Origin: JAXGPP01 sp964436865
GTDB lineage: Bacteria > Planctomycetota > Planctomycetia > Pirellulales > Thermoguttaceae
Assembly (NCBI GenBank): GCA_964436865.1
Contig: CAYTFK010000308.1
Coordinates: 1 to 8,376, forward strand
Direction of reading: 5' to 3'
Length of the DNA stretch: 8,376 bases
Below the pieces are notes generated by a model. The model made no database searches, was not told the origin of the DNA, and saw only the letters and a program-made list of their open reading frames with translations. This document shows, piece by piece, positions 1-5,113 of this stretch; position 1 is the first letter of the stretch, and every line of letters starts with the position of its first letter. The translations under genes were made by a program, and so were the position numbers.

Positions 1-956
1 TCGATCTTGGTCCGACGGGCCAGGGTTTCAAAAGCTCGCGACTTCACTTCCTGCCGAATGCGCGCCAGGAATTTCTTGCCCAGCGGTGATTTGTCTCCCC
101 CGAACGTCATCGCACCGCCCAGCAGCACCCCGGTTGGGTCAATCGTGTGGATCAAGGTCACGATTCCTATCCCCAAATAGCGGGCGGTGTCCATGACCAG
201 TTCCATCGCCAGCCGATCTCCGGCCTCCGCTTCTTCCGCTACCAGCTTCGGAGTCAACTCGTCGCCGGCGGCAAGTCGTTCGTGGAGCGAGCTGGGCAAC
301 CCGGCGTCGAGCACGTCACGAGTGCGGCGGATCACTGCGGTGGCGCTGGCATAAGCCTCCAGATGGCCGCGCTGCCCGCAGTTGCACCAGCGGGCCTCGG
401 CCGATGAATCGATAATGATGTGCCCACACTCGCCGCCGTGGCTGTTCTGGCCATCCAGCAACAGGTCGCCCACGATGATCCCGCAGCCAATGCCGGTGCC
501 GAGCGTGAGCAGCACCAGGCTGCTGTAGTCCCGCCCCGATCCGACCCAGAACTCCCCATAAGCGGCAGCATTGGCGTCATTCTCAAAGGCCACCGGGAAG
601 CCGCAGGCTGCCGCCAACTTGTCGCGCAACGGGTAGTCGTCCCAGCCGCGGAGATTGACCGGCTTGAGCAACATACCGGCCGGAATATCCATCGTTCCAG
701 GTGAGCCGAGCCCGACGCGGGGAACGGCCGATGCCTTGAGCCCCGCCTGTTGGATCACCTTCTTGATCGCCTTACCCATCCGCAGAACGGCATCGTCGGG
801 GCCGCGTTCCACGCGGGTCGGGATACTGAGCCACGCGAGCGGACGCCCGGCATCGTCAACCAACCCGACCTTGGTATTAGTGCCCCCCAGGTCAACACCT
901 ACGAAGAACGGTGGTTTGGCATGGTCGAGAGCGATGAAGTTGCGGTGTTCTGCCAT
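1..956 (-). CDS. ROK-family sugar kinase (glucokinase-like), 3' end cut by window edge
   Basis: Cytoplasmic ATP-dependent sugar kinase of the ROK family, probably phosphorylating glucose to glucose 6-phosphate. At least 318 codons are present and only a short C-terminus is missing. Starting at the ATG at 956-954, residues 19-29 carry the phosphate-binding motif VGVDLGGTNTK. FENDANAAA holds the catalytic Asp at D127. A second phosphate motif, GTGIG, starts at residue 153. GGECGH supplies the sugar-binding Glu (E176) and the zinc-ligand His (H179). The zinc signature follows as CNCGQRGHLE with C191 and C193, but the usual third Cys is His (H198). No strong Shine-Dalgarno precedes the ATG, so the exact start is less certain than the family. 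A promoter lies 84 bp upstream. The true substrate could be another hexose or an amino sugar. Confidence 0.93.
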   Translation of the reverse strand, partial: MAEHRNFIALDHAKPPFFVGVDLGGTNTKVGLVDDAGRPLAWLSIPTRVERGPDDAVLRMGKAIKKVIQQAGLKASAVPRVGLGSPGTMDIPAGMLLKPVNLRGWDDYPLRDKLAAACGFPVAFENDANAAAYGEFWVGSGRDYSSLVLLTLGTGIGCGIIVGDLLLDGQNSHGGECGHIIIDSSAEARWCNCGQRGHLEAYASATAVIRRTRDVLDAGLPSSLHERLAAGDELTPKLVAEEAEAGDRLAMELVMDTARYLGIGIVTLIHTIDPTGVLLGGAMTFGGDKSPLGKKFLARIRQEVKSRAFETLARRTKI

Positions 957-1039
957 AATGCGAGCCGATTCTGGGAGGAAATCGCAGTGCGGGCCCCAAC
1001 GGGCCGGGCGCATTTGCGGACATCGGTGCGTGAACAGGG

Positions 1040-1068
1040 AGTATAAATCCCGCCCCTTTGCCGGACAA
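1040..1068 (-). promoter_or_regulatory. Sigma70-like promoter for the ROK kinase
   Basis: Reading the minus strand, TTGTCC (1068-1063) and TATACT (1045-1040) are separated by exactly 17 bp, matching the -35 and -10 consensus at 4/6 and 5/6. Transcription would begin near 1033 and give a 5' UTR of about 77 nt. A short GGGA/TCCC inverted repeat surrounds the -10 box. This is a prediction from sequence only. Confidence 0.5.
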
Positions 1069-1088
1069 TCGCCATTGGCCCCGGTTTG

Positions 1089-1107
1089 GGCGAGCCTGCG
1101 GTTCGCC
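1089..1107. repeat. Short hairpin, 8-bp stem and 3-nt loop
   Basis: GGCGAGCC (1089-1096) pairs with GGTTCGCC (1100-1107), with one G-U pair, around the loop TGC. It lies between the two divergent promoters. No T-tract follows on either strand, so it is not a convincing terminator. Its role is unknown. Confidence 0.4.
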
Positions 1108-1170
1108 GTACGACAATGCCCTCGAACCGCGACCGGGCACTGAAACTCTCGGAAATCTGCGAAGTTGCGA

Positions 1171-1199
1171 TTGTAAGAAATTCAAATTCCGGTCAGAAT
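1171..1199 (+). promoter_or_regulatory. Candidate promoter for the structured leader and thioredoxin-protease gene
   Basis: TTGTAA (1171-1176) and CAGAAT (1194-1199) are 17 bp apart, each matching consensus at 4/6, with an AT-rich spacer in an otherwise GC-rich region. The predicted start near 1206 coincides with the first base of the first strong hairpin. The same -10 sequence, CAGAAT, occurs in the predicted aldolase promoter at 4910-4938. Confidence 0.38.
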
Positions 1200-1205
1200 G
1201 CCGCC

Positions 1206-1241
1206 CTCGTGAGCCGATCCGGCCGGGAGTCGGCTCACGGG
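1206..1241. repeat. Strong hairpin with 12-bp stem
   Basis: The arms are 1206-1217 and 1230-1241, pairing at all 12 positions with one T-G wobble. The core GTGAGCCGA / TCGGCTCAC is a perfect 9-bp inverted repeat. The 12-nt loop is rich in CCGG and could fold further. No T-tract follows on either strand. Confidence 0.6.
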
Positions 1242-1253
1242 ACGCGATTTCCA

Positions 1254-1333
1254 CCTGAGGGTCAGCAGCCGGCGGGCCACCCGCGGCCCGAGCATACGGC
1301 CTGGTAGGCCGCCAACGACTGCTGACCCGCAGG
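1254..1333. repeat. Multi-branched inverted repeat (three-way junction)
   Basis: The outer arms 1254-1268 and 1319-1333 pair at 14 of 15 positions, with one A-G mismatch at 1258/1329. The core is GTCAGCAG / CTGCTGAC. Inside are two smaller hairpins: GGGCC (1274-1278) with GGCCC (1285-1289), and CGGCC (1297-1301) with GGCCG (1307-1311) around a TGGTA loop. Together they give a closed three-way junction of about 80 nt. This is unusually ordered for plain spacer DNA. Confidence 0.55.
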
Positions 1334-1393
1334 CCACAGAAAACTGAAGGAGTACGAGGGATCGTACCACTCGCCGTCGCTCGTGCGGCGCGG

Positions 1394-1430
1394 CGTGTGC
1401 GGGCCGAAAAAGGAGTTTCGGACGCACATG
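1394..1430 (+). promoter_or_regulatory. Hairpin displaying an AAGGAG hexaloop
   Basis: The lower stem is 1394-1401 with 1423-1430 (8 bp including one G-U pair). After a small internal loop the upper stem CCGAAA (1404-1409) pairs with TTTCGG (1416-1421). The six-base loop AAGGAG (1410-1415) fits the ANGGAN hexaloop recognised by CsrA/RsmE proteins. CsrA binding is an inference from the motif. The loop is also Shine-Dalgarno-like, with an ATG starting at 1428 inside the stem, but that reading frame does not look coding. Confidence 0.35.
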
Positions 1431-1599
1431 TCGGAGTGCGATCACGCCCAGAAGGTGACAGGGAGGTCGCCTGCACGTTCCCGACGTGCTGGTCGCAAAC
1501 GTCGCCCCAAAATGGCGGCGGCACCGGCCAACGGCCTGCCTCTCGACTGTCTCCTCGCGGCCGATCGCCACGCCGGCGCCGGTGAAGATTCCGGCCCTC

Positions 1600-1605
1600 A
1601 GGAGG
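1600..1605 (+). promoter_or_regulatory. Ribosome binding site fixing the start at 1612
   Basis: A perfect AGGAGG lies 6 nt before the ATG at 1612. The frame is open upstream to 1486, but the extra residues resemble no thioredoxin sequence, so this site decides the start. Confidence 0.8.
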
Positions 1606-1611
1606 CGACCC

Positions 1612-3114
1612 ATGGTCTCGTTGCAGTCGGCTGTTCTGGCCCTGGCGCTTACGGGCGGCGTCGAGCCGCAAACCGTTCTCTTGGACTTCTACGCTGACTG
1701 GTGCGGACCATGCCGGCAAATGTCCCCAATTGTTGAACGGCTGGCCGCTCGCTACCCGGTCGTCAAGGTGGATGTCGACAAACGCCGCGACCTGGCGGTG
1801 AAGTACCGCGTCACTGCCATGCCGACGTTCGTGATGCTGGTGAACGGCCGGGTGGTCGATCGGCAAGTCGGCGCGACGGATTCGGCGCGGCTCGAACAAA
1901 TGTGCCGCATGGGTGAGGCAGCCCGGACCCACTCGCCGGCTGAAGGCGTGAAGATCCCCGGCAGGCCGAGCCCGGCACTCACAACCCCGCTAACGCTGGC
2001 CTCCACTTCCGGCGCGAACGATCGTCGGCCAAGCCCGCGGGCCGCGACCGCTGATATCGACCAGCGCCTGATCGCGTCCACGGTGCGGCTCCGCATCGAG
2101 GACAGCACCGGCCAAAGCTGCGGCACGGGCACGATCATCGACGCCCGGCAAGGGGAAGCGATCGTTCTGACCTGCGGGCACATCTTCCGCGACTACAAGG
2201 GGAAGGGTCGCATCCTCGTGGATCTGTTCGGCCCCTACCCGGTCCGACAGGTGACCGGCCAACTGTGGAGCTACGACCTGGACAACGACGTCGGGTTGAT
2301 CGTCATTCGCGCGCCCGGGCAGTTGATCGCAGCCCCGGTGGCGCCGGTCGGATATCCGATCAAGGTCGGCGACAGCGTGGTGAACGTCGGCTGCAACAAC
2401 GGCGACGATCCCACCGCCCGGCACAGCCGGGTGACGTCGCTCGACCGGTACTTGGGGCCCGCGAACATCGAGGTCGCCGGGCAGCCCGTTGAAGGCCGTA
2501 GCGGCGGAGGGTTGTTCAGCCCTGAAGGCTACGTGATCGGTGTCTGCAATGCCGCCGACAAGGAAGAGAATGAAGGACTGTACGCGGCACTGCCGGTAAT
2601 CCACGCAGAGTTGGATCGCGTCAAGCTGGCCTGGCTCTACCAAGGCAACAAGGCGCCTGAGGATACTCCGCTCGTGCCGCTCGATGTGCCGAAGATGGCC
2701 AAGGAGATGCCGGGAGCCGCCGACTTGGAGCGCAGCCTCGAAGCCAACGTCCGGTCGGCGGTCGATCTTCAGCCAGTCCCGCTGGGGGATGCTGCCACGG
2801 GTCTGCGTCCGAAAGAGGCCGCAGCGCTGGAGGAGATACGAAAACGGCAAGCCGAGGGGGCGGAGGTGATCTGCGTCATCCGGTCGCGCAAAGACCCCGA
2901 AGCCAAGAGCGAGATCTTGATGCTCGACAACGTGACCCCGGAGTTTCTCCGTCAGCTTGCCGAGGGGACGGAGTCAGCGGCGAGCCGTCAACTCACCTCG
3001 TTGGAGATTCGACCTGCCGTCCGTTCGGTGTCTCCCGGCTTGAATCCTGCCCGCTCCACGCCGGTAAGCGTGGACTCGGGCCGCCCGACGTACCAGGCGA
3101 ATCAGCTCCGCTGA
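1612..3114 (+). CDS. Thioredoxin-domain / trypsin-like serine protease fusion protein
   Basis: A 500-aa two-domain protein. Residues about 20-101 form a compact thioredoxin fold: beta strand TVLLDFYADW, active site WCGPC (C31, C34) and the cis-Pro loop AMPTF (P71). A Pro/Ser/Ala-rich linker (about 102-147) leads to a chymotrypsin/HtrA-type protease. Its triad reads H190 in LTCGHIF, D226 in DNDVGLI and S297 in EGRSGGGLF. The last 180 residues are unassigned, with a charged helical stretch and the segment AEVICVIRSRKDPEAKSEIL. No PDZ domain is visible. The N-terminus is short for a thioredoxin and has a hydrophobic stretch (SAVLALALTGG) with no basic residues before it, so a signal peptide is doubtful. 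Disulfide exchange and proteolysis may act on the same substrates, perhaps misfolded or oxidised proteins; that role is inferred. The long leader upstream may regulate it. Confidence 0.9.
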   Translation: MVSLQSAVLALALTGGVEPQTVLLDFYADWCGPCRQMSPIVERLAARYPVVKVDVDKRRDLAVKYRVTAMPTFVMLVNGRVVDRQVGATDSARLEQMCRMGEAARTHSPAEGVKIPGRPSPALTTPLTLASTSGANDRRPSPRAATADIDQRLIASTVRLRIEDSTGQSCGTGTIIDARQGEAIVLTCGHIFRDYKGKGRILVDLFGPYPVRQVTGQLWSYDLDNDVGLIVIRAPGQLIAAPVAPVGYPIKVGDSVVNVGCNNGDDPTARHSRVTSLDRYLGPANIEVAGQPVEGRSGGGLFSPEGYVIGVCNAADKEENEGLYAALPVIHAELDRVKLAWLYQGNKAPEDTPLVPLDVPKMAKEMPGAADLERSLEANVRSAVDLQPVPLGDAATGLRPKEAAALEEIRKRQAEGAEVICVIRSRKDPEAKSEILMLDNVTPEFLRQLAEGTESAASRQLTSLEIRPAVRSVSPGLNPARSTPVSVDSGRPTYQANQLR

Positions 3115-3120
3115 AGGCTC

Positions 3121-3139
3121 GCGGAACACGGACTTCCGC
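3121..3139 (+). terminator. Weak hairpin just after the protease stop
   Basis: GCGGAA (3121-3126) pairs perfectly with TTCCGC (3134-3139) around a 7-nt loop, starting 6 nt after the stop codon. No T-tract follows, so it is at best a weak or factor-dependent terminator. The rest of 3115-3282 shows only CTATG/CATAG (3241-3255), a small inverted repeat over an AT-rich patch that might hold a promoter. Confidence 0.25.
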
Positions 3140-3282
3140 CCCTGCCGCGATCCGCGTGTCGGCTTTCTCGCCCCGGATTGGGAAGGTCGCCGCGCGGTCC
3201 ACATCGTGTGCAGTCGTTCCATCGCCGCCGCGGCCATGACCTATGGTTAACATAGTGGCCCATTCCGCCTGGAGCGGCAAAG

Positions 3283-3774
3283 ATGGAAATGATGATTCTG
3301 ACGGTTCTGATCGGCATCACGAACCTGTGTGTCGGCTACGCGCTGGCAATATGGATGGGCGTGGGGCCCGTTCCGGCCGCCGATCTCGAGGCCGAGTTGG
3401 GCGCCTGTTTGCCGTCCCCAGCGGTGCCGGCAACCACAATAGAACCGGCTGAACGGCAGGCTGAACCTGCCGCTGTTGGTGAGAAGCCGGAAGAGGCTGT
3501 TCTGGCCGCGCCGGCGGCAGATTCTCCGCCTGCTGACGAGACGGCCGCCAATGAAGCGGCCGCTGACGAAACGGCCGCCCTGTCCGGTGGCGACGAGGAT
3601 GCGCAGCCGGTCATCGCCGGCGATACCGACGCCATTGAAGCCGCGTTGGCCGGTTTGGTGCAGGAACTCGTCTCTTCCCCACTCGACGAGATCGCGCCGG
3701 AGCAGCCCGCAAGCGCGGAAGCCGATTCGGTCCCCCCGGCGCGGGAAACTACGGCGTCGACCCGCGTTTCCTAG
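3283..3774 (+). CDS. Small membrane-anchored acidic Ala/Pro-rich protein, function unknown
   Basis: A 163-aa protein I do not recognise by function. Residues about 4-27 form one hydrophobic membrane segment (ILTVLIGITNLCVGYALAIW). The remaining ~135 residues are low-complexity, rich in Ala, Glu, Asp and Pro, and probably disordered. A short alternating helix lies near the C-terminus (DAIEAALAGLVQELV). With no charged residues before the segment other than Glu, the orientation is uncertain. GGAG at 3271-3274, 8 nt before the ATG, supports this start, although ATGs at 3289 and 3292 are also in frame. From memory, similar membrane heads occur in planctomycete regulatory proteins, including some with GGDEF domains; this copy has no such domain. 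It ends 9 bp from the convergent aldolase-like gene. Confidence 0.75.
   Translation: MEMMILTVLIGITNLCVGYALAIWMGVGPVPAADLEAELGACLPSPAVPATTIEPAERQAEPAAVGEKPEEAVLAAPAADSPPADETAANEAAADETAALSGGDEDAQPVIAGDTDAIEAALAGLVQELVSSPLDEIAPEQPASAEADSVPPARETTASTRVS
3532..3579 (+). repeat. Internal 18-bp direct repeat, period 30
   Basis: Positions 3532-3549 and 3562-3579 are identical at 17 of 18 bases (only 3540/3570, G versus A) and each encodes ADETAA. This suggests that the acidic tail of the protein at 3283-3774 grew by local duplication. Confidence 0.7.
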
Positions 3775-3783
3775 GCGTGGCGA

Positions 3784-4752
3784 TCAGATCTCGCTCGTCA
3801 GCCGATCGTAGAACTCGACATACTTGTTGCGCTGCTCTCCGCGACGGGCGGCCATGGCGCTGCGCGGGTGCTGGTTGAGTTGACCCGTAATGTTGTACTC
3901 CACGTACGGGCCCCATTCCATGTGCTCGCGAAGCGGTTCCAATTGCGTTTGCAGGACCTCGTAGATGGGTCGGATGTGGAATTTGGGGTTGCGCAGGAAG
4001 CCGATCAGGAGTTCCATGGGGCAATTGCCCGCGCCGCGCCCCAATCCGGCCATCGAGGCGTCCACCCGGTTGCAGCCGTGAATGATGGCTTCGATGGTGT
4101 TGGCAAACGCGAGTTGCTGGTTGTTGTGGGCGTGGATGCCGACTTCCTTGCCTTTCGGCCTGGCGTATTCGAGGTACTTCTTCGCCAGAATCTCGACTTG
4201 CTCGGTGTATAACGAGCCGAAACTGTCGACGACCACGATCGTGCTGGCCGGGGTTTCGGCGATGACTTCCAGCGCCTGCTCAATCTCGTTTTCGGTGGCC
4301 GTAGAGACGGCCATCAGGTTGGCTGTGGCTTCGTAGCCTTTCTCGACGGCGTCGTTGATCATGTCGACCGCCTCAGAAACCTGGTGCACATAGAACGCTA
4401 CCCGGATCAGGTCGAGCACGCTTTGATTCTTCGGTAGCACGTCGGTTCGCCAGTCGGACTTGCCGGCGTCGATCATCACCGAAAGTTTCAGCGGTGTGGG
4501 ATTGTCGCCCACAATGCGGCGGATGTCTTCCTCGTCGCAGAACTTCCAGCAACCGAACTGGTCGCGTGCGAACACCTTCTTGGATGCCTTGTAGCCGATC
4601 TCCATGTAGTCGACACCTGACTCCACGCAGGCGTCGTACACCGCCTTCACAAAACCGTCCTCAAACACGTGGTCGTTGATCAAACCGCCATCGCGAACCG
4701 TGCAGTCGAGCACTTTGATCTCAGGGCGATACGTGATCCAGGGAGCAGGCAC
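3784..4752 (-). CDS. Aldolase-like DRE-TIM metallolyase (HMG-CoA lyase / 4-hydroxy-2-oxovalerate aldolase family)
   Basis: A 322-aa cytoplasmic TIM-barrel enzyme expected to cleave or form carbon-carbon bonds next to a carbonyl, using a divalent metal. Near the N-terminus, LDCTVRDGG gives the family signature with catalytic Arg R20 and metal ligand D21. VVVDSFGSLY (about 173-182) is the usual barrel strand, and GIHAHNNQQLA gives the metal-binding H207 and H209. AGLGRGAGNCPMELL is the conserved C-terminal barrel motif. The GTG start at 4752 is chosen because GGAGGAG lies 6 nt upstream and the protein then begins right before the barrel. A longer in-frame reading to a TTG at 4938 would begin inside the predicted -35 box. 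The substrate is unknown: this subgroup is usually annotated only as having an aldolase catalytic domain. Its neighbours do not form a pathway with it. Confidence 0.9.
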   Translation of the reverse strand: MPAPWITYRPEIKVLDCTVRDGGLINDHVFEDGFVKAVYDACVESGVDYMEIGYKASKKVFARDQFGCWKFCDEEDIRRIVGDNPTPLKLSVMIDAGKSDWRTDVLPKNQSVLDLIRVAFYVHQVSEAVDMINDAVEKGYEATANLMAVSTATENEIEQALEVIAETPASTIVVVDSFGSLYTEQVEILAKKYLEYARPKGKEVGIHAHNNQQLAFANTIEAIIHGCNRVDASMAGLGRGAGNCPMELLIGFLRNPKFHIRPIYEVLQTQLEPLREHMEWGPYVEYNITGQLNQHPRSAMAARRGEQRNKYVEFYDRLTSEI

Positions 4753-4758
4753 TTCGGG

Positions 4759-4903
4759 CTCCTCCAGCGATTGAAAAAGGGATGGAATGGTAGTCGCCCC
4801 TACTCGATGCGCCGCGCCCAACTCACCATGCAACGGGATGCCGATTAAGATTCGCTGGAGCCGTCCAGCGGCAAATCCAGGGTGCAGAGAGGCACGACGG
4901 ACT
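4759..4903 (-). promoter_or_regulatory. Leader of the aldolase-like gene with possible alternative pairing of the ribosome site
   Basis: The Shine-Dalgarno GGAGGAG is at 4765-4759. Within the predicted leader, CGCTGGA (4870-4864, minus-strand reading) forms a perfect 7-bp hairpin with TCCAGCG (4859-4853) around a 4-nt loop. The second arm, read as CTCCAGCGA (4860-4852), is also perfectly complementary over 9 nt to TCGCTGGAG (4770-4762), which includes half of the Shine-Dalgarno. The two pairings exclude each other, as in translational switches. No known riboswitch class was recognised. Confidence 0.35.
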
Positions 4904-4909
4904 GCCACC

Positions 4910-4938
4910 ATTCTGAGTGGGGGCAGCCGCTCTGTCAA
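4910..4938 (-). promoter_or_regulatory. Sigma70-like promoter for the aldolase-like gene
   Basis: On the minus strand a perfect TTGACA (4938-4933) is followed after 17 bp by CAGAAT (4915-4910), which matches 4/6. Transcription would start near 4903, leaving a leader of about 150 nt before the GTG start at 4752. Confidence 0.5.
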
Positions 4939-5028
4939 TGTGTCATGATCCGAAAGTTCAGTAGTGTTCCCGAATTATTGATGTTTCCTGCTCGCGCGCT
5001 GAATCGGATTCTGTGGCAAACCGGGCGG

Positions 5029-5057
5029 TTGCATCGAATCACGCGCTCGGCTATCGT
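5029..5057 (+). promoter_or_regulatory. Weak candidate promoter for the Tat-exported protein
   Basis: TTGCAT (5029-5034) and TATCGT (5052-5057) are 17 bp apart, matching 3/6 and 4/6. The predicted start lies about 50 nt before the ATG. The rest of the divergent interval 4939-5113 shows no gene. Confidence 0.25.
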
Positions 5058-5100
5058 GTTTTTGATCCTGCCGACGGTCAACCAACCCATCCTTAAGACG

Positions 5101-5105
5101 AGGAG
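5101..5105 (+). promoter_or_regulatory. Ribosome binding site fixing the start at 5114
   Basis: AGGAG lies 8 nt before the ATG at 5114 and only 2 nt before an alternative in-frame GTG at 5108, so the ATG is preferred. Confidence 0.7.
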
Positions 5106-5113
5106 TTGTGCTC

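Larger units (their letters stand above)
1206..1492 (+). other. Hairpin-rich leader or candidate structured RNA
   Basis: This gene-free stretch holds five successive inverted repeats: 1206-1241, 1254-1333, 1352-1367, 1394-1430 and 1470-1492. The third is a perfect 6-bp stem with a GGGA (GNRA-type) tetraloop. The fifth is GCACGT (1473-1478) with ACGTGC (1484-1489), extended by two more pairs across a T-T mismatch. A candidate promoter ends just upstream and the next start codon is at 1612, so the region could be a leader of about 400 nt. It could also be an independent small RNA or a patch of dispersed palindromic repeats. Reading frames here have no recognisable protein features. Confidence 0.4.

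Noticed and set aside
1486..1611. 42-residue N-terminal extension of the thioredoxin-protease
   Set aside because: No ribosome site at 1486, Arg/Pro-rich composition, and AGGAGG supports the ATG at 1612.
1428..1697. Small reading frame starting at the ATG in the 1394-1430 hairpin
   Set aside because: It is Arg/Ala-rich, overlaps the thioredoxin gene in another frame and has no recognisable features; the AAGGAG is locked in a hairpin loop and the ATG in its stem.
892..1932. Long 346-aa minus-strand reading frame
   Set aside because: It overlaps the glucokinase start, the hairpin region and the thioredoxin domain, is full of Arg/Pro/Gly and shows no domain; a GC-rich shadow.
1990..2850. 286-aa minus-strand reading frame
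   Set aside because: Antisense shadow of the protease domain, which has a full catalytic triad.
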